Part shown: positions 24,202-36,505 of the stretch, in pieces
Numbering within the stretch: the first letter of the stretch is position 1
Layout: the number at the start of each line of letters is the position of its first letter
Assembly: GCF_018691265.1 (NCBI RefSeq)
Contig: NW_024881330.1
Coordinates: 18,744,886 to 18,808,885 of the forward strand
Source: Tyto alba
Taxonomy: Eukaryota; Chordata; Aves; Strigiformes; Tytonidae
Length of the DNA stretch: 64,000 nucleotides
Reading direction: 5' to 3'
The notes under the pieces: model-generated
Databases searched by the model: none
Seen by the model: the letters and a program-made list of their open reading frames with translations, nothing else
What the model was told of the DNA's origin: nothing
Position numbers and translations under genes: made by a program

Positions 24202-25255
24202 AATCACAGAATTACAAAAAAATATCAGGTTGGAAGGGACTAATTCAACCCTCTCTTATCCAAAACAAGTACTGCTTTGAACATAGATCAAATTTCCAAT
24301 ATAAAACAGTTCGCTTAGGGTTAAATTCAGTCCCATTTTGAGTATCTGCAAGAATAGAGATTCTACAATCTCTCTGGATAACCTGTTCTAGTGTTTAAAC
24401 ACACTCATTGTGAGTAAATTTTCATACTTTCTAATAAAAGTTTATTTTGCTTCAATTTGTCCCTATTATGTTTCATTTTTTTGCTGAGCATCTCTAGGAA
24501 CTCTGGTTCCATATTCTTTCTACTCTCCCATCATTGTTGAAGACAACAGTAAGATCCTCCTTTTTCCTTCTCAAAGTTGAGGAAACAGTTCTCTCATTCT
24601 CTTTTTGTATGTCACATACTTCAAGCCTCTAATCACCTTTGTGGCCTTCTACTGAGCTTGCTCTGTCTTTTCCATATGTGTTTTCTACTGGGAACCAAAA
24701 CTGGATACAGTACTCTAAATTTCCTCTCAGAATTGCCAAATAGAGGCTGTCTGCTGTCTCTGCTTGATATTCAATAGCCTTCCTTGCTGTAAACACACCT
24801 TGCTGACTCATATTCATCCTGTTGTCCACAGGGACACCAGTTTCTTTTATGAAGAAAGGGTTTCCAGCCATTCAGTCCCCAGCTGCATGGGATTATTCAT
24901 ACATTTGCCTTTGCTGAACTTCATGTACCTTCTTTCAGCCCGTTTGTGAAGCCTGTCCAGATACTTCTGTATCAGCCCTGTCCTCCCTTCACATGCTTTG
25001 ATAACAAGAATAAAGCTTTCTGAAGGTGCACTCGTAACACATCATTCAGATCATTAATAAAGACATTAAATAGTATTGGCCCCAGTCTTCATCTCTGAGG
25101 AGCACCACTGTTAACTGGTAACCAGCTGGATTTTACACAGTTAGTCACAGTCCATTCAGGCCAACACTCCTGCCACTGTTCCATATTGTAGTCCACGTTT
25201 CTAATTTGTCTGCAAGTCTCCTGCTGTGCAGTGTGACAACCTGTCTCTGGGATAA
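24202..25255 (-). mobile_element. Old CR1 LINE copy
   Basis: The plus strand opens with AATCACAGAATTAC and CAGGTTGGAAGGGAC, the complement of a CR1 3' tail and UTR, and continues through the complement of the C-terminal half of ORF2 to about 25255. The minus strand keeps recognisable CR1 pieces such as YLAILRGNLEYCIQFW. Divergence is heavy, with many stops and indels, so it is older than the copies at 35109 and 55660. The 5' end is truncated and its exact edge is uncertain by some 50 bp. Confidence 0.85.
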
Positions 25256-25539
25256 GCATGGTCCACAACGTGAGATGAGGGCAGCTGCCTCTGGTGCACT
25301 TGGACAGTTGCTCCAGCCAGACCAGGGATTGTCTGTTGTGACATAGAACCACCATAGTTGTGCAATCTCTGTCAGTCTCCTGAAGCCTCAGGCATCACCT
25401 CCTCACTCTTCCCTTTCACACACGCCAGTAAACGCTGAGTGCATCCTTGGCAGCCCTGTTTGCTGAACTTGATATATCTGATGAATTCAAGAACTACTTT
25501 GAAGTTTTGTGTTGGATGCTTAATTTTGGGCCTGCACAT
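25256..25539. other. Non-coding DNA between CR1 and LTR
   Basis: Nothing recognised with confidence; the first part may still be decayed CR1. Confidence 0.4.
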
Positions 25540-25544
25540 GTGTT
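25540..25544. repeat. Target-site duplication GTGTT (left)
   Basis: Repeated exactly at 26599-26603 on the far side of the LTR. Confidence 0.85.
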
Positions 25545-26598
25545 TGTGGTGGGTTGAACTTGGCTGGATGCTAGCTGTCTACTAAGCTGCTCTATCAGTC
25601 TCCCTCCATTCACAAGACAGGGGGAAAAAACATGACAGAAGACTTGTCTGTTGAAATAAAGACAGGGAGAGTGCGTATTAATTAGTACTGTGGGCAAAAA
25701 AGACTCGACTTGGGGAAATTAATTTAATTTATTGCCAACTACATGTAACAGAGTAGGAAAGTGAGAAATAAGAACAAAAGTAAAACGCTTCCCTCTCAGT
25801 TCTCCCTTCCTCCCAGTTGCAACTTCCCTCTTAACTCTTCTACCTCCTCCTCACCTGAGTAGTACAAGGGGTCAGGGAACGGAGGTTGTGGTCAATCCAC
25901 AACACTTTGTCTCTACCGCTCTTCACAGTATTCCCCTGCTCCAGTGTGCTGTCCCTCACACTGGATACAATCCTTCACAAACTTCTCCAACATGGTCTTT
26001 CCCAAAGGCTGCAGTTCTTCAAGAACTGCTGCAGTGCGGGTCCCCCACGGAGTCACAGGTCTTGACAGAAAACCTACTCCTGTGTGGACTGCTCTCTATG
26101 GACCACAGTTCCTGCCAGAAACCTGATCCAGGGTGGGCTCTCCACAGGGTCACAGATACCTTCAGGGAACATACACCTGCCATGGTGTAGAGTCCTCCAT
26201 GGTCTTCAGGGTGGATATCTACTCCATCATGGTTCTCCATGACCTGCAGGGGGACAACCTGCTTCCACATGGTCTTCTCCATGGGCTGCAGAGGCATCTC
26301 TCCTCCAACACCTGGAACACCTCCTTCTCCTCCTTCGCTGACCTTGGTGTCTGCAGGGCTGTTTCTCTCATAGTTTCTCACTCCTCTCACAGCTACTGCA
26401 CAGTATTTTTTACCCTTTCTTAAACATATTATCACACTACCATCATCACTGATTTGGTCAGCTTTGGTCAGCAGTGGGTCTGTCTTGGAGCCAAGTGAAA
26501 CAGACTGTCCAACGCAGGAGCAGCTTCTGGCATTTTTTCCCAGAAACTGCCCCTGTAGCCCTTCTTCTACCAAAACCTTGCCATGTAAAACCAATATA
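25545..26598 (-). mobile_element. Family-A solo LTR, complete
   Basis: This LTR of 1054 bp is flanked by the perfect 5-bp duplication GTGTT. Its minus-strand 5' end has TATA-like TTTAAGAAAGGG (about 26411-26422) downstream of U3, and the minus strand carries AATAAATTAAATT in the 3' part (about 25720-25735). The canonical end dinucleotide is changed at 26598, where the plus strand reads TA instead of CA, consistent with decay. The R/U5 part (about 25975-26310) consists of degenerate repeats built on CATGGTCTTC and GGCTGCAG words. A 191-codon open frame on the minus strand (26019-26594) is produced by this repeat structure and does not resemble a retroviral protein. Confidence 0.9.
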
Positions 26599-26603
26599 GT
26601 GTT
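26599..26603. repeat. Target-site duplication GTGTT (right)
   Basis: Exact partner of 25540-25544. Confidence 0.85.
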
Positions 26604-27329
26604 AAATACTCATACATCTTTCAGATACCACATATGGACTACTGCCATCTCATTCATCTCAACATAAGGCATTCAAACAAGAAAAATAGATGTTAATTAA
26701 AATAAGAATTTTACCTGAAATGAAATATGAGCACTGTACAGGACAGTGAACATGTCAGCTATTGATGGATTTCATCAGCTGTAGAGTATATACATCTGTT
26801 ATACCACTACTCTAGATAATGTTTACCTTTGTTTTATATATTTCATTGGTATATAGTGTAAAAATAAAAGGCATTTTTCCAGTAAGTAATCTACTGAAAT
26901 AGTATTTTCCTTCTTCTGTCAATTAACAATATGACATTTACTGGTATTATACAAGATGGCTCAAAATTTTCAATCTGTCCTTTATCTACAGATATGCAAG
27001 ATGTCTAAATCTCAAGATAACATAATTGAAAATATGAATTTACTCTCTTATCAGAAAAACATTTTTGTATGACATCTTGAAAGCTAGGGGCTTTGTTAAA
27101 CATATAGAAGCACAACTTGTCAGAATCACCATGTAGGACCATGAAAAGAACACATAAAAATCTATATTTTATTTCTGCTCTGAAGCATTTTTCTGATGAT
27201 ACCTTGATAGTTTAAATTGTAAATTAAAATATTTACTTAGCACTTTCAATTGAAAGAAAGTTCTTGTGAAATACATTGAGTTTTAATGGTTATGAAGAAG
27301 TTTCTTTCTGTTGGGTTGAATAATTAATA

Positions 27330-27350
27330 ATTGTTATTATTAATAACAAT
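27330..27350. repeat. Perfect palindrome next to (AAT)n
   Basis: ATTGTTATTA, one T, TAATAACAAT, running into an (AAT)n array to about 27365. The palindrome is probably a by-product of TTA/TAA-rich slippage. Confidence 0.8.
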
Positions 27351-28551
27351 AATAATAATAATAATGTAGTAATTATTTTAAGATTGTAAAAAACATCAGA
27401 AAACTACTTCTCCTTCTCAGAAAATTAACCAACTTTCCAAACTTAAACCATCATATACTGAATATTACCAAGTTTGAGAAGCAGTGTTTGGAAGGGACTG
27501 AAACACAGTGTAACAACAATCCTATCAGAAGAAGGTCAGGGGAAAAACAAAGGACAAAATAGTAGAACTGCCCTCAGTTTCTATAATACAAACTTGAAAA
27601 CAGCACCAAAAAACTCAACAAAATGCTGCCAAATATAAGTCCTCAGTGTCATTGAACAGAGATGAGGGGAAATGTTCAGTAGTACATATCTTTATGCCTG
27701 ACTTAAAATCTTTAGTGAGTAGTAGCTGTACCATTCTATCAAAGTTGTCTTCAGGTTCCTTTTTGTATTTTATTTCTTATAGATGATTTTATTAGGAAGT
27801 ATTAATTTCATTTATGTTGTTATCTTAACACTGTAATTAGAGTTACTGAACATTGCACACATGATTTTCCAAGCCTGTTAGTGATAGGGAAAGGAGTACC
27901 TTTCCTGAAATGTGTAGTCCTAGCATGTAAAGTAATATTTATTTATTTATTCTTGTAAACTGGCAACATAGCATTATCAAAACAAGTAAATTATTATTTA
28001 AAATATTTTACAAGTGGCAAGTATTATATGCTATATGATTTATAACTTCAGTGACCGTAGTGATTAACTAGATTGTCAAATGAGCACTTTACGCTGTATA
28101 AACCCAGGACATTAACTGGCTGTAATACTACTAGCCCTTTGTTCATGATTTAGAAATTGTGGAATAACACTGAAGAAATAATTTTGTAACAGAGTTACAC
28201 TAAAATGTGGTTTTGTTCAGAAAAACATAAAGAAAAAAATACATCCATTCATTATCATTCATTTTTACTTTATTGAACAGTGTTACTCTCTTTAAACCAG
28301 TCTTATTCATTCACATTCATTTAAAATAAACTACACAACTGTCAGATAAAATTCACACATCCTGTAACAACACTCAGATATTTCTTGCCATTGTTACAAT
28401 TCTGATAATTTGATTCAGAATGCAACTCTGTATACCACTATATTAACAGTAAACCATTCTGAACACATGTATTATAATTACAACAGGAATTTGCTCTCAG
28501 AACACAAAAATGTGACACAGTAAAATATTGGTCTCATACAACAATTAACAC

Positions 28552-28582
28552 ATTAGATATCATATTTAGTATGATATCTAAT
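28552..28582. repeat. 13-bp perfect inverted repeat
   Basis: Arms ATTAGATATCATA (28552-28564) and TATGATATCTAAT (28570-28582) flank the 5-base loop TTTAG. The arms contain GATATC twice. The structure could extrude as a hairpin. No mobile-element ends are seen around it. Confidence 0.9.
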
Positions 28583-29547
28583 ATCCTTGCACAAAGTATT
28601 TCCTGTGCTTACTAACTTCTATAATGTATTAGTCTTATGGAAATTACTATTATACTGTTTGTCACTAATACAGTTATATTTTACAAATTAATTGTTTTTA
28701 TTTTATAAATTAATTGTATTAATATATATTAAAAAAATCAAGAAAACTAAATTTAAATAACTTTTTTCTAAGACAATATTTACACTTTATTTGATAAAAT
28801 ATCTACTGATTTCTTCATTTTCTTCTGTTATACAGATGCAAAGAGAATCGAGTCAGAGTAGTTAATGCTAAACTAGTTTATCACCAAGTACTACAACTAA
28901 ATATTGGTTATATTAGACATAGCATGCGAAAAAATAACTTTGAAAAAATTTAACATCTTGGTGAAGTTCTGGAATTCTCTGTTCATGAAACAGCTCATCA
29001 GGATGCAATTCATGCCACTTTTGTTTGGCAGATAATTTGTAAAGATAACTGGGAATCCTGAGTCACTGAATGGCTCATCACTATTTAAACTGCAAAGCAA
29101 AGATGAATTAAATGATGAATTAAATGTTTTGTTTTTTTTTTTTTTTTTTATCCACCAAGCACTCCCATAGTTTCAGCTACTATCTCTGGGATTGTGAATA
29201 TCACATGTCTCCCCACCATCTCTAAACCTAACATATGATCTCATATGTGCCCTGCTATTTCCTCAAATGAAAGTGTCAGACTTAATTTCATGAACTTGCT
29301 TCACTCTATTGACACTGTTACAGTACTTGCTTCTGTAATTCACAGTCCAAAAGTAATTCCCAGCTTGACTTTTTCCCTCTACCCAAAACTTTATTATGTC
29401 TTGTGTATGCCAAATTCTTCCCTCTCTGTTCTATGATCTGATCCACATGGGTTATAAGTTTGTGGATATATTTGCCTTTCCAAGTACCTCACATGCCCCA
29501 TCTGAAAACATGGGTGGGCTGTACATTCAACTCTTTGTATCTCTCTG

Positions 29548-29645
29548 AAAAAAAAAAAAAAAAACAACACAAAACAAACAAACAAACAAACAAACAAACA
29601 AACAAACAAACAAAAAACAAAACAAAAGAAAACAAAACAAAAAAC
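29548..29645. repeat. Poly(A) followed by (AAAC)n
   Basis: A17 at 29548-29564, then CAACAC, then AAAC/AAACA units to 29645, ending in A-rich interruptions. Frames on either strand are low-complexity artefacts. Confidence 0.95.
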
Positions 29646-30582
29646 AGGATATTTGTGTACTTCTATAGATAGAGGACAGAAAAATATATTTGAACAAACC
29701 AGCAGGAAGAGATGAAGAAAGACACTTTTATAATTTTTACCTGTCTTGCAGACTTGGCTATCTAAGTCAGTGGCAGAAATCTCTGAGGTTGGGATTTGAA
29801 ATCTACTAGAAGTCCTGCACTAGAAATTAATGCTGTCCTATCATGAGGGTGGTGAAGCTGCTAAAAATCTATATAACAGCATGAAAAACTCGAACCAACA
29901 CAACAGTTCAGATACTATATATTTATTTTGTATGTGATCCTTGAACAATATGGATTCTGATATTCATCAAAAAAAACCCCTTTTTTTAAAAAAATATTTC
30001 TCTTGTTTGAATTTATGACTGAGTTAAGCTTTTTCACCACTATAAATATAAAAAATTGACACAGGATTTTCAGTTTCATTGCATGATCAATAGCAGAAAT
30101 CCACTGTTGTTCGAACAGTAATAGGTGACAAAAGGAAAACTGGTCTGTTCTTTAATTACAATAAATTAATCGTTCCTGAAATAATTAGAAATTAATAATT
30201 AAGGAATCAAGCAACAGATTACAGTAGATTGAGATCAGAAAGGAATTTCCATTGCAGTGAGAAAATGTTTTAGTTCGCTGTAGTTTAGGGACCAAGTTAA
30301 CAGGGTTCATTCAATACCTGAGCTAGATCAATTCTATATAAAAGTCATATACAAGGACAGAACTGTGCAAAATTTTATTCGAAATTAACAGTACAAAGTA
30401 AAACCCAAACAAAACAGAAATTTAAGTCACGACTGAAAATATTTAAATACTTTGTGAAAAGTAACCAGAAAAAGAACTATCCAAAGAATATAATAAAGTC
30501 ACTGATATGGGGAATAAAAAACATTCCAAAGTAGTATTTAATAAAAGAGCATTATTAATATTTAATACAGACACTCAGAGGG

Positions 30583-30607
30583 AAAAAAAAAAAAAAAAAA
30601 AAAAAAA
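30583..30607. repeat. Poly(A) tract
   Basis: 25 A preceded by AATAAA at 30540-30545, a gap of 37 bases. In DNA this AT-rich the motif can occur by chance. Confidence 0.95.
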
Positions 30608-32977
30608 GGAATTCTAGTCCGTTTAGAATATCATTTGATAACTGAAAAGGAAACAAAATGTGAAAAATTCTGAACACCAAAACACTAAGGCCCTGTATTT
30701 ATGTATAATGTGAGAAAATTCTTTAAAAATGGTTTTAGTGGGGAGCTTGTGAGTTCATAGTAGTTATGATGCTAATATAGAGGTCAGTTTGCAAAATTTG
30801 ATGGTAAAATATTTATAGCTCTCAATTAAGCTAAACCAATGCATGCAAGATTAAAAAAAAAAAAAATCTATTTCACCCTGGTATGCTAGCTATTTAGCAG
30901 AAGGGAATTCATCCTTCCTACTGACAGCATCTCTGGTTCTCTCCCCATGCCCGTTCTGCTGACTGAAGCAGAACATTTAAATACCACAGCAGAAAATTCT
31001 GTGTCATAAGTTATGATATTAATAATAAAACATTAAATAGTAAGCTGATGATGTATTGAAGGTTTTTAAGGCTCAAATTTAAAGTGATTAAAAGTATCTC
31101 TATGAACTCGATTTTGTAAAGATAATGGAAGAAAGGAATATGTTGCCACATAAGAATTTCTTGTGATGTTACATTATGTAGGAAACAATGAAGAAAAAAT
31201 ACAGCAAAAAAAAAAAAAAAGTAATTACTAGGTACTGAAAAATCCTATTTGAAAGTACATAATGAGATGGAAAAAGCAGTCAATTATCAAAAATGGCTGA
31301 CTTCCATGTTTCTAAGATAATATATCCCTTTAAGATATTTTTGTTTTCCTTCAAAAGGACAAATATACTTTATAAGGGGAAAAATGTCAGAGTTTACAAT
31401 GGAAGATAAATTGTTGGAAGTATATATTGTTATTTCTTGGTTTTGAAATCTGAACAGTAACCTGAAACTGATTAGTTAAAGGAGATAAACAATTTAAAAA
31501 CCTGAAAGTTCAGACATCAGGGAGACACCAAACGATATAAGAATGCTTCTATGTTAACAACGACATTCTTCTCCATAAACAGGAAACTGCAAACTGCAAG
31601 CAAAATTTACACTGCAAAAAGCTGTGGTTTTCAATGAACATGGAAAATAAAATTTGGCCATCCCAGCTGGCCATATTTAAAGATAAATTGTGCATTGCTA
31701 TAAGTTTGTGATATTCTTTTTTTGTGCAAATTCATGATTGATTTATTTTCCACAATATTTGCTTTCAAAAAACATGGAAAGTTGTGAATATGTGCTCATA
31801 GCTATCAGGCTGAAAATGAGAGCAACTGTTGCTGATATGAGAAAATTTACTTGGGAAAAGGACCAGCATTGTGCAGTCTGTTAGAAGAAAAATGGTGTTA
31901 CACAGACTACATCTATTTCAGAGTCCTAGTTCAGATTAGAAGTAGAAAAACTGGGTTTGTTTCACATGAAATTAAACTACAACTGATGTGTTCCAAATGG
32001 TGTTGAGCTTTCAGTTTTAATCTGAGTGAAGGCTACTCCAGAAGAATTCCTCTGCCTATGTATATGTGTTTATACACATATTTATATATACATGTTTCTA
32101 TGTATATATGCATATTTTATATATATATACACACAATATATATGAGTGTAGTTTGGATGTTGGCCCTTAGCCCCTGTTTCACTCCATATGTCCACTCTAT
32201 TGGTCTAATGCATGGTAATTGTTAAGGTAGGTACAGACAGAAGTATTCAAATAGCTCTCTGTAATCCTGTTACTAAACACCCTTCACCAATCTAAATTTT
32301 CTTTTTAGCAAGTTTTAATGTCTGGGAGTGAAATGCTGTTGAACATTTTTCCCTAAACTTTTGCATCAAAGTTTAATTATTACCACAGCATTTGTACCCA
32401 CAATTATGCCGAGTCTCTAGATGTTTGAAAATATCATATGCTTGTTCTGATATTTCATATATAATTTGAATACTTAGTACAGCTTTGAAAGAAAAGTTGT
32501 AGTAAATTAATCAAATAATTAAGCATAGTTAGCAAATTAAGGGGAGTTCCTTTAAAGTTTCATATAAAGTCTAAAATCAACCTTAAGTTTATTGAAACAC
32601 TAATTTTTCTTTGTTTAGATTCAAACTGGACTCTTTCAGGATGATCAAAATGTTGCAGTGTCTTCTGCATTTGAAATGTCTCCTAGTGCATCTTCATGTT
32701 CCTACTACATTTATGTTCTTTCCCACCTGAACTATTTCTAGTACAGGGTGACAGCAAATAATATTACTCCCCCAAAAGAAAATGTCCTAGAAGTGGATAT
32801 AGTTTCCAATTCTTGGTCAAAACTTTTAAATATGTCTTTAACCTCTGTTCTAAACAGGTCCTGCTGCTCCTCCAGGTTCCCCACAAATGGCTTTATGCCC
32901 TCCTACAATGTAACAACATAAAATATGAGTTTTTCAACCCTTCTTTCTTCAAAAGTTAATAAATCCTTGAGCTTTTA

Positions 32978-32978
<1 letters not shown>

Positions 32979-33014
<36 letters not shown>
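32979..33014 (+). repeat. Poly(A) tract behind AATAAA, possible retrocopy tail
   Basis: 36 uninterrupted A follow AATAAA (32958-32963) by 15 bases, the spacing of a cleaved and polyadenylated mRNA 3' end. The 300-400 bp upstream resemble no gene that I recognise and have no open frame, as expected for a 3' UTR. Target duplications were not found. Either an inserted processed transcript or simple A slippage would give this. Confidence 0.9.
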
Positions 33015-33016
<2 letters not shown>

Positions 33017-35108
33017 GGTTACTCTAAGAAAACAAAGTAACACAAAACCCACCTAATGCACGTAATGATCTCAAAGGCATCATAAAACCTTTTTATGAGT
33101 CCAAAAAGGAAGGAAAGAAGCTTGCCACTTTTAAAATTGCAATAAGATTTTCATGTATGAATATGAATCACATGATTTTTATAACAAAATAAATATACTA
33201 CTGAGAGACTGAGAGGATCAAGGGGGAAAATTACAATGATCCAGACATGCCAGGACAGTAGGTTAGAGAAAAACTTTGGACCACTCTCTGATATGGACAA
33301 ACTACTCATTGTGAGGGTGAAATCAGAAAAGTTATCTTCTTAGTGAGACATTGAGGCTGAAAATCTTGGAGGATAAGTGAAGGTAGGAAGACAAGATTAA
33401 AGTCTGTAGTTCTGGTTGTGCAAAACCAGTTTACTAGTCTGAATTACTGATTACAAAATAAATTTTACTAAAGCAGAACATTCAGTAATTACGCAATTTA
33501 GTAAAAGATAAAATTGCAAAAACAAGGAAGGTTGCCATATTTTTGTTCAAGAGTAAATGAAAAAATTGTACTTAGTTCTAAATAAATTGTATTTATTTTT
33601 AATAGACTATTATATTTTAATTTAATGGCTTTAAAACAGCTCTAGAATTTACAAATATGATAAACAGTGGAAGGTTTTGGACATGTTTAATCAGTTCATA
33701 CTTACCAATAATTTCATCTCATTGCTCTGTAGCTGAGTCCTTATGTATCTGGAAACAGATCAAAGAAGAATGGTCAACAGGTCCAATCTTATGAGGTCCT
33801 TCTGCAACTTGAAACATTTTCACAAGGGAAGCCTAACTGAAATACGTTAATCCTTTACAACATTTTTACCCAGTTTGTTGCAAACTTGTAGACATAAATC
33901 ATACATTTATATCTGTAGTCTTATATAGCTCCATAGATTTTATACAATTCTGAGAAGCAGAAAGATTTGTTCAATTTGTTCAAATTGAGATCTTGCTTGA
34001 AGATCAAAACAATTATACTCTGTGTTAGGGAAAGCAATTTTCAGGAATAAGTATAGTTAAAATCTCACTGGTATGACAAGGAGCTTATTCCACTTTATCC
34101 TCTTTGAAATTTGAGTTCTGGTTTATACATAGTGTCTTTTTAAACCTTATGTGTGTATAGAAATCAGGAAGTTCATCAAGAGTGGCAGAAATTTTGCCTT
34201 CACTTCCCCCAAAACAATTCAGTATTTTTTCTCTGAAAAATATATAAATATATATAAATTTTTACTTTTCTATTTTTTTTTTAATTATTATTTTAATTTT
34301 ACCACTAGTTAGTGCAATGTAATTATTAAGTTACTTGGGTATGTGAATTATCATCCTCAGTCATCCTGGGTTGCAACAACCTTGGACACAGAAGTATTTA
34401 TTACACAAATCTCTGCATAGTCAAGCCTTTTTCTATTCACATATTGTTTCTTTGGTGGAATTGCAAGCATTTGGTAATCTTTTGAGAGTCACAGGCATAC
34501 CACAGAATAGGAAGAACTTCTTGAGGTGAAAGATCCTTATAGACATCTGGAATGGATGAAGTAAAAAATAATTTCTCCCAGGAAAGCCTGCAGTCACACT
34601 ATCCACATTTTTGTTTCTCAGACTTACAGAAACATCACCTATCTTCATATACATCCCATAGACAATAAAGACTTTCAAGAATAATCCAAGTTATCTGTCA
34701 AGTTACCAATTAAAAAAAAATACTACAGTGTTTCAAGTATACCACTTCCATGGAATTTCCTGCTAAAGCAAATTTAATAACTGCCAACCAGCTTTTATTG
34801 TTAAAGAGCATCATTTGTACCTTTTTATCCTGTGAATTAAAACCGAGGAAGAACATTATCTATGGAGCGTTGGAATGCGTTACATATGCCATAACAAAAC
34901 AATAGTGGACATCATGAGAGTATAAGGTTTTAATACAGGAATTTAGAATTCTCTTTTAACTTTTTCACTTTTTCTTCACTTACATAGGTTTCTGTAAGTA
35001 GTTTGCAATCAAAACAATTGCAGTCCACTGTCTGTTAGTTGAAAATTCCCATATAGATGTGAGAATATAGACACTTTTTTATTTACAATGTATCTACAAT
35101 TAGGGTAA

Positions 35109-36505
35109 ATAGAATTATAGAATCATAGACTCATAGAATGGTTTGAGTTGGAAGGGGCCTTTAAAGATCATCTAGTTCCAACCCCCCTGCCATGGGCAGG
35201 GACACATGCCACTAGATCAGGTTGATGAAAGCCTGATCCAACCTGGCCTTGAACATTTTCAGGGAGGGGGCATCCACTACTTCTCTAGGCAACCTGCTCC
35301 ATTGTCTCACCACCCTCAGAGTAAAGAATTTGTTCCTTGTATCTAATCTAAATCTACCATCTTTCAGTTTAAAAGTGTTACCCCTTGTCCCATCACTACA
35401 ATTCTTTGTAGAGTCCCTCCCCATCTTTCCTGTAGGCCCCCCTGAAGTACTGAAGTACTATAAGTTTGCCCTGGAGTCTTCACTTCTCCAGGCTAAACAA
35501 TCTTAACTCTCATCCTGTCTTTGTAAGTGAGGTGCTCTAGCCCCCTGGTCATCATTGTGGCCTCCTCTGGACTTGCTTCAACAGGTCCTTGTCTTATACT
35601 GGGGGCACCAGAGCTGCATACAGTGCTCCATGTGGGGTCTCACGAGGGCAGACTAGAGGGGGAGAATCACCCCTCTTGACCTGCAGGCCACCTGCTTGAT
35701 GCAAGCCAGGAGACAGTTGGCTTTCTGGGCTGTGAGAGCACATTTCTGGGTTATGCTGACACTTCCAAGTCCTTCTCCACAGGGCTGCTCTCAATCTGTT
35801 CTCTGCCCAACCTGTATTTGTGCTTGGTATTACCTTCACCCATGTGCAGGATTTTGCACTTAAGCTTGTGGAACTGCATGAGGTTTGCACAGGCCCACCT
35901 CTCAAGCCTGTTAAGGTCCCTCTGGATGGCATCCTTTCCCTCCCCATGTCAATCACACCACATAACTTGGTGTCGTTGACAGACTTGCTGAGGGTGCACT
36001 CAATCCCCCTATCCATGTTGCCAACAAAGATGTTAAACAGAGCCAGTTCCACTACCGACCACTGAGGAACGTGACTCATTACTACTCTCCACTTGGATGT
36101 CGAGCTATTGACTGCAATTCTTTGAGTGCGCCCATCCAGCCAATTCCTTATCTACTGAGTGATCCATCTTTCAAATCTGTATCTCTTTTAGGGACAAGGA
36201 TGTCATGTGGGTCAGTGGCTTTGCACAAGTCCAGGTAGATGACATCAGTTGCTCTTCCTTTATCCACCAACCTTATAACCCCATTGTAGAATGCCACCAA
36301 ATTTGTCAGGCATGTTTTGCCCTTAGTGAAGCCATGTTGGCTGTCACCTGTCTCGTCTTTATTTTCCATGTGTCCTATTATATTTTCCAGGAGGATCTGC
36401 TCCATGATCCTGTTGGCACAAAAGTGAGACTGTGCCACAGAAGTGGCCCGGTGTTTCCTGGGTCTTCCTTTTATCCCCTTTTTAAAAATGGAGAATACCT
36501 TTCCA
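35109..36505 (-). mobile_element. CR1 LINE copy, longest in window
   Basis: A 5'-truncated CR1 of about 1.4 kb with its complete 3' end: the plus strand opens with TAGAATTATAGAATCATAG (35110-35128), the complement of three tail units, then the complement of the 3' UTR. On the minus strand ORF2 begins inside the reverse transcriptase. Visible in order are QHGFTKGKTCLTNLVAFYNG, VIYLDLCKATD (about 36200-36440), VPQWSVVELALFNIFVGNMD, and LSKSVNDTKL (about 35960-36075). The second catalytic box, normally aromatic-A-D-D, reads S-V-N-D, and frames are broken, so it is dead. The copy is otherwise moderately well preserved. Its 3' UTR closely matches that of the copy at 55660-56551. Confidence 0.95.

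Larger units (their letters stand above)
26604..35108. other. Long unique AT-rich non-coding stretch
   Basis: About 8.5 kb with no LTR or CR1 copy that I can recognise and no gene. It holds several simple repeats and inverted repeats (listed separately) and two A runs behind AATAAA (30583-30607 and 32979-33014). An alternating TA/TG-rich patch lies at 32058-32145. Confidence 0.6.

Noticed and set aside
26019..26594. 191-codon open frame on the minus strand, the longest in the window
   Set aside because: It lies within a solo LTR with a precise target duplication and arises from the LTR's internal repeats. It resembles no retroviral or host protein.
35594..36438. Minus-strand frames of 161 and 96 codons as a host gene
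   Set aside because: They are broken pieces of CR1 reverse transcriptase.
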